64,000 nt of DNA, taken from the NCBI RefSeq assembly GCF_009846745.1, contig NZ_AQPF01000004.1:62001-126000 (forward strand), in the 5' to 3' direction. A program made the position numbers and the translations under genes. The first letter of the stretch is position 1. The number at the start of each line of letters is the position of its first letter. Positions 39,973-48,484 of this stretch are shown one piece after another. This DNA comes from Alloalcanivorax xiamenensis (GTDB lineage Bacteria > Pseudomonadota > Gammaproteobacteria > Pseudomonadales > Alcanivoracaceae). The notes below the pieces were generated by a model. The model ran no database searches, had not been told where the DNA came from, and saw nothing but the letters and a program-made list of their open reading frames with translations.

Positions 39973-40392
39973 ATGAAAGCCGTGGTTGAATGGCAGGGCG
40001 AAGCTTGTTTTCAGGCGGAATCCGGTTCCGGTCACACCATCCTTATGGACGGTCCGCCCGATCATGGCGGCCAGAATCGCGGTCCGCGCCCGATGGAAAC
40101 CCTGCTGATGAGCGTCGGCGGCTGTTCCGCGTTTGATGTGGTGCATATTCTGCGTAAATCCCGCCAGAATGTGACGGGCTGCCGCTGTGAGCTGAGCGCG
40201 GAGCGGGCGGAGGACGAAGTCCCCGCCGTATTCACAAAAATTCATTTGCACTTCGTGGTATCCGGCGAGGATCTCAAGGAGGCGCAGGTGAAGCGGGCGG
40301 TGTCATTGTCGGCGGAGAAATACTGCTCCGCGTCGATCATGCTCACCCGTGGTGGTGTGGAGGTCACCCACAGCTATACCATCGAAGCCTGA
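39973..40392 (+). CDS. OsmC/Ohr-family protein (YhfA-like)
   Basis: 139 residues of the OsmC fold: GPRPMETLLMSVGGCSAFDVV holds the first conserved Cys and SAEKYCSASIML the second, the pair used by peroxidatic OsmC/Ohr proteins. YhfA-type members have this pattern but no proven peroxidase role. It lies next to crp in E. coli too (yhfA-crp), divergently arranged as here, so the link to Crp is old. The start at 39973 follows AGGAG; a GTG one codon upstream is possible. Confidence 0.88.
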   Translation: MKAVVEWQGEACFQAESGSGHTILMDGPPDHGGQNRGPRPMETLLMSVGGCSAFDVVHILRKSRQNVTGCRCELSAERAEDEVPAVFTKIHLHFVVSGEDLKEAQVKRAVSLSAEKYCSASIMLTRGGVEVTHSYTIEA

Positions 40393-40490
40393 GCGGATAC
40401 CCTTCGCCAAGGCGACGAGGCGCCGGAAGGGCCTGGGCCGGCGCCAAATAACCTGCGGATCCCGGTGCGCTCAGGCGTATCCGGGAGTGA

Positions 40491-41339
40491 GTGAGTAAAA
40501 CCATGGGCGGTGACGACCGCCAACGGGGAAACGCGGTGGTAAAAGATCCCAATCCCAAGATTTCGGTGCACGGTTTCAACAACCTGACCAAGTCGCTCAG
40601 CTTCAATATTTTCGACATCGCCTACGCGAAGACCGAGCAGCATCGCAAGGAGTACATCGAATATATCGATGAGCTCTACAATGCGGAGCGGCTGACTGAA
40701 ATCCTCACCAACGTGACGCGCATCATCGGCGCCAACGTCCTCAACGTGGCCCGCCAGGACTACGACCCGCAGGGCGCCAGCGTGACCATGCTGATCGCGG
40801 AACACGAGACCCCGCCGAGCGGTACTGACTGGGACGAAGAGGCGCCGGGGCCGTTGCCGGACACGGTGGTGGCGCACCTGGACAAGAGCCATGTGACCGT
40901 CCACACCTATCCGGAATCCCATCCGGATAACGGCATTTCCACGTTCCGGGTGGATGTGGATGTGTCCACCTGTGGTGTGATCTCGCCGCTGCGGGCGCTG
41001 AACTACCTGATTCACAGCTTCGACTCCGATATCGTCACCATCGACTATCGGGTTCGCGGCATGACACGGGATCTGGACGGCACCAAGCACTACATCGATC
41101 ACGACATCACTTCGATACAGAACTTCCTGGTCGAGGACACCCAGAACGCATACCAGATGATCGACGTCAACGTGTACCAGGAGAACATCTTCCACACCAA
41201 GATGCTGCTCAAGGACTTCGACATCGAAAACTACCTGTTCGGTGCCGGTAGCGACGAATTCGACGATGTCGAACTGGCCGAAATCAAGGAACGCCTGCAA
41301 ACCGAGATGCTGGAGATTTTCTACAGCCGGAACATGTAG
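40491..41339 (+). CDS. speD: S-adenosylmethionine decarboxylase proenzyme (SpeD)
   Basis: Class 1A SpeD; it gives decarboxylated SAM for spermidine synthesis. The 282-residue proenzyme self-cleaves between Lys and Ser in HLDKSHVTVHTYPESHPD, creating the pyruvoyl group at the Ser. KSLSFNIFDIAYAKTEQHR near the N-terminus and VDVSTCGVISPLRALNYLIH after the site are typical. GTG 40491 is used as start; ATG 40503 is an alternative and would give 278 residues. Convergent with coq7. Confidence 0.95.
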   Translation: MSKTMGGDDRQRGNAVVKDPNPKISVHGFNNLTKSLSFNIFDIAYAKTEQHRKEYIEYIDELYNAERLTEILTNVTRIIGANVLNVARQDYDPQGASVTMLIAEHETPPSGTDWDEEAPGPLPDTVVAHLDKSHVTVHTYPESHPDNGISTFRVDVDVSTCGVISPLRALNYLIHSFDSDIVTIDYRVRGMTRDLDGTKHYIDHDITSIQNFLVEDTQNAYQMIDVNVYQENIFHTKMLLKDFDIENYLFGAGSDEFDDVELAEIKERLQTEMLEIFYSRNM

Positions 41340-41353
41340 AAAAGGCAGTGAAG

Positions 41354-41378
41354 AGTTAATAGTGAACAGTGAATAGCG
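41354..41378 (+). repeat. Class A heptad array after speD
   Basis: Twelve bases after the TAG: AGTGAAG, AGTTAAT, AGTGAAC, AGTGAAT, then AGCGCGC. Four heptads, sense strand. Faces the coq7 array 66 bp away. Confidence 0.75.
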
Positions 41379-41407
41379 CGCGATGAAGTGCGCTAGGTGC
41401 TGAAAGC

Positions 41408-41444
41408 CAAAAGGCCGCGTCCAGGTGTTGGGCGCGGCCTTTTT
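41408..41444. terminator. Bidirectional terminator between speD and coq7
   Basis: AAGGCCGCG (41411-41419) pairs with CGCGGCCTT (41433-41441). A stretch of T follows on the plus strand and A precedes on the left, so it works as an intrinsic terminator for both genes. It sits exactly between the two facing class A arrays. Confidence 0.85.
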
Positions 41445-41488
41445 GCTTTTGATTTTCGCTGTTAACTATTAACTGTTAATTATTCACT
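41445..41488 (-). repeat. Class A heptad array on the coq7 stop codon
   Basis: On the minus strand, counting from the AG of the TAG stop: AGTGAAT, AATTAAC, AGTTAAT, AGTTAAC, cap AGCGAAA, then ATCAAAAGC. Four heptads plus cap and the same post-cap sequence as at trpC. Confidence 0.8.
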
Positions 41489-42155
41489 AGATCCTGTAGG
41501 TGGTGAACGTCATGACCTTGCTCATCAGGGTCATGACGCGGCGGATCGGGGTGGGGAGGGGGGCGCCGCCGGCGTCTTCGGCGGTGACGGCGTGTTTCAA
41601 CTCGTCTTCGCGCATCTGTTCAAGGATGGCACGGGTGCGGTGATCGGCGGCGGGCAGTTCGGACAGGTGGCGCTCCAGATGGCGCACCACCTGATGTTCG
41701 GTTTCCGAGACAAAGCCCAGGCTCCAGCGGTCTCCGGCCAGACCGGCGCCGGCGCCGAGAGTGTAGCTCATGGCGTAGAACAGCGGATTCAGACGGCTGG
41801 GCACGCTGCCCAGTTCGCGAATACGGTCCTCGCACCAGGCCAGATGATCTTCCTCCTCCCGGGCGGCTTCCTCCATGGCATGACGCACGTGGGGCAAGGT
41901 GGCGGTGCTGGCCTGGCCCTGGTACAGCGCCTGGGCACAGACCTCGCCGGTGTGGTTGATGCGCATCAGACCGGCGATATGGCGCTGCTGCCGGGTGTCC
42001 AGGGGGGCGCTCCGGTCCTTGATGGCGGCTTCGTCATCGCTGGATTGGGCGGCGGGCTGCCGGGAGGCCCGGGTGGATCCGGGAGTAAGGGTGCGCAGCG
42101 CGTTGTCCACGCGGCTAAGCAATTGGTCCACTGGCGTCAGGTGACGACCCGTCAT
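41487..42155 (-). CDS. coq7: 2-polyprenyl-3-methyl-6-methoxy-1,4-benzoquinone monooxygenase (Coq7)
   Basis: Diiron hydroxylase for the penultimate step of ubiquinone synthesis; the Coq7/UbiF-replacing form seen in Pseudomonas. 222 residues. Iron ligands lie in HTGEVCAQALYQGQ (Glu), EEAAREEEDHLAWC (ExxH), ETEHQVVRHLERH and REDELKHAVTAEDAG (ExxxH). Start 42155 is chosen because GGAGAAG precedes it and the upstream frame is Pro/Arg-rich without conservation. Its stop codon is the first bases of a class A array. Confidence 0.92.
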   Translation of the reverse strand: MTGRHLTPVDQLLSRVDNALRTLTPGSTRASRQPAAQSSDDEAAIKDRSAPLDTRQQRHIAGLMRINHTGEVCAQALYQGQASTATLPHVRHAMEEAAREEEDHLAWCEDRIRELGSVPSRLNPLFYAMSYTLGAGAGLAGDRWSLGFVSETEHQVVRHLERHLSELPAADHRTRAILEQMREDELKHAVTAEDAGGAPLPTPIRRVMTLMSKVMTFTTYRI

Positions 42156-42290
42156 CACGACTTCTCCACGATGCTCATGGGGCGGATGGTAAGCCGGCCA
42201 TGCGGATGTCCGTGGCGGACGCCGGTATGGCCGGGGCGATAGTGTAGCAGGCAACGCTCGCCATCGTCGCGGCGGCGCGCCTCGCGCGGG

Positions 42291-45074
42291 TCAGGATTCT
42301 TCCCTGGATTCCTCCACCCCGCGCCGGGTGAAGCGAATCAGTACGTCACGAAGCACATTCAGTTCCACCGGCTTGGGGATGTGGGCGTTCATTCCCGATG
42401 CCAGGCTGCGCTCCCGGTGCTCGCGCAGGATATGGGCGGTGAGGGCGACAATGGGGACCGCCACCAGACCATTTTCCCGCTCGTGGGCACGAATCCGGCG
42501 GGTGGCCTCGAATCCGTCCATCTCTGGCATTTCGCAGTCCATCAGGATCAGGTCGTAACGCTTCTGGGTGGCGCGGTTGAGGGCCTCGAGGCCGTTGGCG
42601 GCCAGTTCCGGAGAAATTCCCAGCTTATTGAGCATGCCGCGGATTACCTTCTGGCTCAGCTTGTGGTCCTCGACCACCAGCACCTGTAGTCCGGGGTCAG
42701 GGCTTTCGCTGCGCTGGCGTGGCGCTGAAGGGCGCTGCAGGCCCAGTTCCTCGCTCAGTACCTGTTTGAGGCGCGGCGCCGACACCGGTTTGGTCAGAAC
42801 CCGGTGGATACTGACGTTGCGTGCGTCCATATCGGTGGGGGAACTGCTGATGCCGGTGAGCATGATCAATACCGGCGAGTGCGTGATGACCGGGTCTTCG
42901 TGGATCCGTGCCGCCAGTTGCACCCCGGTCATCCCCGGCATCTGGTGGTCCAGCAGCACCACGTCGTAGGGCTCGTTGATATTGGCCTGGGTGCGCAATG
43001 AGGCCAGCGCCTCGCGTGGATCGTTGCTGGCGGTGACACGCATGCCCCAGCTCAGGGCCAGGTGGCGGATCACCCGGGTGACGGTGGTGGAATCATCCAC
43101 CACCAGCATGCTGCGTCCGAGCAGGGGGACCCGGTCCGCCGGATTATCGGGCGCCGGATCATCCAGCGCCGATAGCGGCACGATGAACCAGTAGGCCGGT
43201 TCCTGATTGTGCCCGTCGCGATGTCCGCAGCGGCCGCCCATGGCTTCCACCAATTGCTCGGCGATAGCCAGGTTCAGGGTGCTGCTGTCCTGGCGGGCGC
43301 CGTTTTCGCGCAGATCGTGCAGGGTGCCGGCGCGCAGAGCGGTGCCAGCGAATTCAAAGCGCACCTGGCCGGCCTGGCCGGTGGGTTCCAGCGACACATC
43401 AATGATCAGTTCGCCATGCTGTGCCTGGCGGATGAAGGCGCCAATCAGATTGGTCAGCACCTGGCGCAGGCGTCCGGGATCCCCCTCCATGCGAGCTGGC
43501 ACATTGGTGTGCACATGGGTGATCAGCTCCACCTGCTTTTCTTCGGCCCGTTCCCGGAACAGGTCCACGGCATCCACCAGCAGCTCGTGCACATCCAGAG
43601 CCTCGCGGCTGATCTCGGTACCCGATGTGGACAGCTGGGAATATTCGAGTACGTCGTTGATGATCTTCAACAGGCTTTCGCCGGCGTTGTGGATGGCGCT
43701 GACACACTCCTTCTGATTCGGGGTCAGTGGGGTATCGTCGAGCAATTCGGCCATGCCGAGGATGCCGCTGAGCGGGGTGCGAGCGTCGTGCCCCATGCGT
43801 GCCAGGGTCTCGCGGCGGGTGGTCTCGACGGTCTCGGTGACGGCCTGATTGCGTAACTGTTCCGCCCTGAGCCGTTGGCGGCGTTGATGCTGCAGACGCA
43901 GACCGGCGGTTTTCAGGCTGCCCGCCACGGTGAACACCAGAAGCAATGTCAGTGGCACATCCAGGCCGGTATGCAGCAGGCCCAGGGTTACCAGGCACAA
44001 AATGGCTACCGGCACGCCCACCAGAATACTGGTGAAGAAGAACAGGGCGCCGGCGGGCACTTCCCGGTGCCAGGCCTGATAACCCAGTGCGACCAGACAG
44101 GGAACGGACAGCAGAACGAGGATGCTGCACAGCCCCATCGCCGCTGGTGACGGCAGAATCAACAGCAACGGGATCTGCACCAGGGCCAGAGCCCCCAGCA
44201 CCAGCAGGATGTAGTGCAGGGCGGGACTGTGCTGGTGACTGTCGACGAAGGTGCGCCCGGCGCCGCAGGCGGCGAACAGCGCCACGGAGAGCAGGGTGAG
44301 GCGCAATGGATGATCCCAACTGCTGAGATCATCCTGATGGCCCAGGAAGCCGCCGCCGACGACGATAAGGCCGACCACGCAGAAGCCGAACAGGGCGTGG
44401 TAGCCGTGGCTGGTGGCGGAACGCATGAAGGCCAGAGCCAGATGGTACAGGGACATGGTCAGCAACATGCCGATCAGCAGCCAGTAGACGCCGTACAGAG
44501 GATTGTCCCCGAGCGCTTTTTGCATGGTGGTGAGCGTCAATGAATAGACCAGTTCACCGTGAGGATTCACCCGCCAGTAGAAGACCCGCGGCTGGCCCAA
44601 GGGCAGATCGAGCACCTGGATCGGGTAGCGGTGGACAAAGGATTCATCCGGCAGCGGGGTGCGATAGCGCGTGGTGCCGGGGGGGCCGTCGGGAACATAG
44701 AACTGACTGTCCTGGTAGGCACGGGGAGCCATCACCAGAGCGAAGCGCTGCTGATCGGACAGCTCATTGTGGATGGAAACGCGAATCCACCAGTCGTGGT
44801 TGCTCAGCCCGAGCCGTTCGACGAAGCGGGAGGCTGGTTGGAACCGGTGATCCAGGCCGCCGCTGACCACATCCTCCAGGGAATAATGATTGTCCGGGTC
44901 GGGCAGGTATTCGGAATAGATGGTAATGCGGGCATCGTCCGGCTCGCTGTTGATCACGAACGGCGGCGGGGGAGCCGCCCAGGCGCGGCCGGCGACCAGC
45001 CAGAGCAGGCCGAATATCAGCGGCAGCCACCGCCCAGGGGGGTTATTCCGTGGCCAAAACGTCCTTGGTGGCAT
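42291..45074 (-). CDS. retS: RetS-like hybrid histidine kinase / response regulator
   Basis: About 927 residues: a signal peptide, a 7TMR-DISMED2 sensor domain (~40-185), a seven-helix 7TMR-DISM region (~195-390), a HisKA domain (ARMGHDARTPLSGILGMAE), an ATPase-like domain and two receivers. The receivers carry their Asp in VVLLDHQMPGMTG and LILMDCEMPEMDG. This is the RetS layout, and in Pseudomonas retS is next to purD, which is close here. RetS represses GacS and so biofilm switching. The ATP-binding domain looks degenerate (see findings). The start could also be 45077 or 45110. Confidence 0.78.
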   Translation of the reverse strand: MPPRTFWPRNNPPGRWLPLIFGLLWLVAGRAWAAPPPPFVINSEPDDARITIYSEYLPDPDNHYSLEDVVSGGLDHRFQPASRFVERLGLSNHDWWIRVSIHNELSDQQRFALVMAPRAYQDSQFYVPDGPPGTTRYRTPLPDESFVHRYPIQVLDLPLGQPRVFYWRVNPHGELVYSLTLTTMQKALGDNPLYGVYWLLIGMLLTMSLYHLALAFMRSATSHGYHALFGFCVVGLIVVGGGFLGHQDDLSSWDHPLRLTLLSVALFAACGAGRTFVDSHQHSPALHYILLVLGALALVQIPLLLILPSPAAMGLCSILVLLSVPCLVALGYQAWHREVPAGALFFFTSILVGVPVAILCLVTLGLLHTGLDVPLTLLLVFTVAGSLKTAGLRLQHQRRQRLRAEQLRNQAVTETVETTRRETLARMGHDARTPLSGILGMAELLDDTPLTPNQKECVSAIHNAGESLLKIINDVLEYSQLSTSGTEISREALDVHELLVDAVDLFRERAEEKQVELITHVHTNVPARMEGDPGRLRQVLTNLIGAFIRQAQHGELIIDVSLEPTGQAGQVRFEFAGTALRAGTLHDLRENGARQDSSTLNLAIAEQLVEAMGGRCGHRDGHNQEPAYWFIVPLSALDDPAPDNPADRVPLLGRSMLVVDDSTTVTRVIRHLALSWGMRVTASNDPREALASLRTQANINEPYDVVLLDHQMPGMTGVQLAARIHEDPVITHSPVLIMLTGISSSPTDMDARNVSIHRVLTKPVSAPRLKQVLSEELGLQRPSAPRQRSESPDPGLQVLVVEDHKLSQKVIRGMLNKLGISPELAANGLEALNRATQKRYDLILMDCEMPEMDGFEATRRIRAHERENGLVAVPIVALTAHILREHRERSLASGMNAHIPKPVELNVLRDVLIRFTRRGVEESREES

Positions 45075-46101
45075 CATCCTTCTTCGTTTCCCGATCCAGC
45101 ACATACGCATTGAGGCCGGCTTCGGAAAGGATATAGGCTCCCAACTCGCTGCGTCGACCCGCGGAACACAGTATATAAGTGAAATCCCGCTCCAGGGCGG
45201 GGGCTTTTTGTCTCAGTTCGCCCAGCGGAATATTGCGGGCGCCGGGAGTCCGGTCATGCCGGAATTCCATCGGTAACCGCACATCGAGCAGAATACAAGC
45301 GTGGTCGCCGTCGAGGACCATGTCGTTGAGGGTATCCTCATTCAGATGGCGGATCACGGAGGCTTGCAGAATGTCCTGGAAATCATCCTGCCCCAGGCAC
45401 ATCAGCACACCATCGCTGGTCATCGTCACGGTGGCGTTACGTGGCTGGTCGCTGATCAGGGCGTCTTCGCCGAAAAAACGGCCCGGTCCCAGAGTGGCGA
45501 GGGTACCGGTGCCGCGCCCCTGGCCACGGGTGACCATGGCCTGCCCCTGTTTGAGCACGTAGAACGTGTCGCCGGCATCCCCTTCGCGGACCACGGTGGT
45601 GCCCATCTCCACTTCCCGGGGCCTGAACTGCATGAACAGCGTATGCAGCTTGGCCGGCGCGATGCGGGCGAACAAGCCGGACGCCAGCAGGGCGTCGGTC
45701 CAGTCCCATTGCTCCTCCTGTCCCGGCGGCGGCAACAGATCGACCGCGCCGGTCCAGGCCATCAACAGATCCAGCTTATCCCGATCCAGAGTGTAAAGGA
45801 TGGCGCCGGTGCGGGTAATGGCGTTGACGGTATGCGGCGCGCAGTTGTCCAGGGCCAGATAATTTTCGTCATCGCCGGCGGAAAACGGCCGCACGCTGAA
45901 GCCGGCATCAATCAGATCCAGTTCACCGTCCACCAGAAAGTAGGCCTTGTCGCTGTGCTGGCCCCGTTTGAACACCATCCGACCGGGGGGCAGATTCAGC
46001 ACTTCCAACTGGCCCTGGATGGCCTGCAGGTGAGTCTGGCTGAGGCCGTCGAACGGAATAAACTCGGCGAGCCGGGACGGATCCGGTGTGGTGATGGACA
46101 T
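45043..46101 (-). CDS. Two cNMP-binding domains plus rhodanese domain
   Basis: 352 residues. The first cyclic-nucleotide-binding fold (~10-125) lacks the RxA core; the second (~140-255) has VVREGDAGDTFYVLKQGQAM and FFGEDALISDQPRNATVTM, a near-complete phosphate-binding cassette. A rhodanese domain follows (~265-345): LLDVRLPMEFRHDRTPGARNI and the active-site loop CSAGRRS with a Cys. No DNA-binding domain and no transmembrane segment. Start 46101 has GGGGGAAAG upstream. Its 3' end overlaps the retS start by 32 bp, so they are one operon. Confidence 0.85.
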   Translation of the reverse strand: MSITTPDPSRLAEFIPFDGLSQTHLQAIQGQLEVLNLPPGRMVFKRGQHSDKAYFLVDGELDLIDAGFSVRPFSAGDDENYLALDNCAPHTVNAITRTGAILYTLDRDKLDLLMAWTGAVDLLPPPGQEEQWDWTDALLASGLFARIAPAKLHTLFMQFRPREVEMGTTVVREGDAGDTFYVLKQGQAMVTRGQGRGTGTLATLGPGRFFGEDALISDQPRNATVTMTSDGVLMCLGQDDFQDILQASVIRHLNEDTLNDMVLDGDHACILLDVRLPMEFRHDRTPGARNIPLGELRQKAPALERDFTYILCSAGRRSELGAYILSEAGLNAYVLDRETKKDDATKDVLATE

Positions 46102-46288
46102 ACTTTCCCCCTGAGCAAACGCACGGCGCCAGAAGCGGCAGCGGACGATACACCGGCGACGATCATTATGGTTGTGATGAGACAAGCGGTCTCGAGGTGT
46201 CGCGTTAGGGCCGATGATAGCGGCTACTTTAAGCCTTTTCCCGGATAGGTCGCGGTTTTGTGATAAGGGTCCTGGAGCAGGCAGTGAG

Positions 46289-47038
46289 TCAGGCGGTCAG
46301 CGCCATCAGCAGGGTGCCGCCGCCGGACAGCATTAGCAGGACGAAGATGCCGCGCCGCAGCGTACGCTCACTGACCGGCGGCGGGAAACGGTTGCCGACC
46401 CAGGCCATCGCCGCCACCACCGGCAGCGACAACAGCCCGATCTTGACCACATCCAGGGTCAGATCACCATGCAATCCGACCACTACCAAACGCCCCAGTG
46501 ACGCCAGTGAGAACAGCGTCAGCAGGGTGATGCGGATGGTCTGGACCGGGATCGGTTGGCGATAGAGCTGATAGACGACCGGGGGGCCGCTGACGCTGAA
46601 CAGGCCGCCGAAGAACCCGCCGAGGAAACCGGTGCCGACGAAAGCGGCCGGTGAGGAACGCCGTGGCAGCGGATCCGGGCGGCAGACCAGCACCAGGCCG
46701 GCGGCGACAATGACGGCGCCAAGCAGCGCCTTGAGCAGATTCTGGGCATTGCTGTTGAGATAGCTGAGAAGCAGCACACCGATGATCATGGCCGGAACCA
46801 GGCCAATCAGGCTCTGCGCGATGATACGGCCGTCCGCCTTTCTTAGTTGGGGCACCGCCACCACCGCGCCCATGGCCAGATTCATGATGTTCAGCGCGGT
46901 GGCGGTGGTCGGGATCGAGCCAAGTTGGAGCAGGGTCACGGCGGCCAGCAGGAAGATGCCGAGAGCGAAACCGGTGACGGCCTGAATATAGGAGCCGATG
47001 GCGACGGCCAGCAGAAACAACGGCAGCGATTCAGGCAT
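46289..47038 (-). CDS. TauE/SafE (TSUP) family permease
   Basis: 249 residues with about eight hydrophobic segments. SYIQAVTGFALGIFLLAAV and GFLGGFFGGLFSVSGPPVVY are the two internally repeated motifs of the TSUP family, which exports sulfite, sulfoacetate or related anions. The substrate is unknown. It lies on the same strand as purD, about 64 bp downstream, and could be read from that transcript. Confidence 0.87.
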   Translation of the reverse strand: MPESLPLFLLAVAIGSYIQAVTGFALGIFLLAAVTLLQLGSIPTTATALNIMNLAMGAVVAVPQLRKADGRIIAQSLIGLVPAMIIGVLLLSYLNSNAQNLLKALLGAVIVAAGLVLVCRPDPLPRRSSPAAFVGTGFLGGFFGGLFSVSGPPVVYQLYRQPIPVQTIRITLLTLFSLASLGRLVVVGLHGDLTLDVVKIGLLSLPVVAAMAWVGNRFPPPVSERTLRRGIFVLLMLSGGGTLLMALTA

Positions 47039-47102
47039 GGTGCTCCCTGCGCGGGGTGGCGGCGATCAATGAATGACCGCCAGATTGGGGGTGAAAGCCG
47101 GG

Positions 47103-48389
47103 TCAGCCGCGCTCCCGGGCCACGGCGCGATAGCCGATATCAGTACGGTGGTAGGCGTCTTTCCAGGAAATCCTGGCCACCCCCCGGTAAGCATTGCGTT
47201 GCGCATCGGCGACGCTGTCACCCAGGGCGGTGACGCACAGTACCCGCCCGCCATTGGTGACCACCTGGCCGTCTTGCTCGCGGGTGCCGGCGTGGAAGAC
47301 CTTCACCAGATCGGAATCGGCCTGGTCCAGCCCTTCGATGGCGTCCCCTTTGCCGTAGTCGTCCGGGTAGCCGCCGGCGGCCAGCACCACACCCAAAGCC
47401 GGGCGTGGGTCCCATTGCGCTTCCACCTGGTCCAGGCGGCGATCCAGGGCGGCCTGGCAGAGCCCGGCCAGGTCGGATTGCAGACGCATCATGATCGGCT
47501 GGGTTTCCGGATCACCGAAGCGGCAGTTGTACTCGATCACCTTGGGCTGACCGGCGGCGTCGATCATCAGGCCGGCATAGAGGAAGCCGGTGTAGGGCAT
47601 GCCTTCCGCGGCCATGCCGGCCACGGTGGGCCGGATCACCTGATCCATGATGCGCTGGTGCACGTCATCGCTGACCACCGGCGCTGGCGAATAAGCGCCC
47701 ATGCCGCCGGTGTTGGGGCCGGTGTCGCCGTCGCCCACCCGTTTGTGGTCCTGGCTGGTGGCCATCGGCAGGATATGCTCGCCGTCGGCCATGACGATGA
47801 AACTCGCTTCCTCACCGTCCAGGAACTCTTCCACCACCACGCGGTGGCCGGCGTCACCGAAACGGTTACCGGCGAGCATATCGCGCACCGCCTCTTCCGC
47901 TTCCGGCAGCGTCATGGCGACGATCACGCCTTTGCCGGCGGCCAGGCCGTCGGCCTTGATTACGATGGGGGCACCCTGTTCACGAACATAGGCCAGCGCC
48001 TCGTCCACATCGGTGAAGTTGCCATAGGCGGCGGTAGGAATGTGGTGACGGGCCAGAAAATCCTTGGTGAAGGCCTTGGAGCCTTCCAACTGGGCCGCTG
48101 CCTTGCTGGGGCCGAAGCAGCGCAGGCCGCGCTCCTGGAAGTAATCCACCACGCCTTCCACCAGCGGCGCTTCCGGGCCAACAATGGTCAGGGCCACCTG
48201 CTCGCGCTCGGCCAGATCGGCCAGGGCGGGCAGATCCAGCACATCCACCGCCACGTTTTCCAACTTGGCTTCGCGGGCGGTGCCGGCATTGCCGGGTGCC
48301 ACCAGCACTTTTTCCACATGCTCCGCCTGGGCCACTTTCCAGGCCAGGGCGTGTTCACGTCCGCCGGAACCGATAATCAGGACCTTCAT
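47103..48389 (-). CDS. purD: Phosphoribosylamine-glycine ligase (PurD)
   Basis: 428-residue ATP-grasp ligase making GAR from phosphoribosylamine and glycine in purine synthesis. MKVLIIGSGGREHALAWKVA begins the N-domain; GLAAGKGVIVA, VVVEEFLDGEEASFI and GPNTGGMGAYSPAP belong to the ATP-grasp core; VIEYNCRFGDPETQPIM is the metal-binding stretch. It follows purH on the same strand with a 94-bp spacer made of inverted class B arrays. Confidence 0.96.
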   Translation of the reverse strand: MKVLIIGSGGREHALAWKVAQAEHVEKVLVAPGNAGTAREAKLENVAVDVLDLPALADLAEREQVALTIVGPEAPLVEGVVDYFQERGLRCFGPSKAAAQLEGSKAFTKDFLARHHIPTAAYGNFTDVDEALAYVREQGAPIVIKADGLAAGKGVIVAMTLPEAEEAVRDMLAGNRFGDAGHRVVVEEFLDGEEASFIVMADGEHILPMATSQDHKRVGDGDTGPNTGGMGAYSPAPVVSDDVHQRIMDQVIRPTVAGMAAEGMPYTGFLYAGLMIDAAGQPKVIEYNCRFGDPETQPIMMRLQSDLAGLCQAALDRRLDQVEAQWDPRPALGVVLAAGGYPDDYGKGDAIEGLDQADSDLVKVFHAGTREQDGQVVTNGGRVLCVTALGDSVADAQRNAYRGVARISWKDAYHRTDIGYRAVARERG

Positions 48390-48415
48390 GAGTCTCTCAC
48401 TTCGTTCGAGTCGCT

Positions 48416-48484
48416 TTCACGCACCACGCTCGACGCTGGCACGCAAAAGAGCGTGGTGCGTGTAGCGTGCATGCGTGCCAGCGT
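48416..48484. repeat. Inverted class B arrays between purH and purD
   Basis: From the purH TGA on the minus strand: ACGCTGGC-ACGCATGC-ACGCTAC-ACGCACC-ACGCTC. Further on the same units return inverted. GCACCACGCTC (48421-48431) and GAGCGTGGTGC (48449-48459) give an 11-bp perfect stem. It starts at the stop codon of purH and ends before the purD ribosome-binding site. Confidence 0.65.

Noticed and set aside
41408..41468. A small RNA gene between speD and coq7
   Set aside because: No promoter-like sequence; the stem with flanking A and T runs is explained as a bidirectional terminator.
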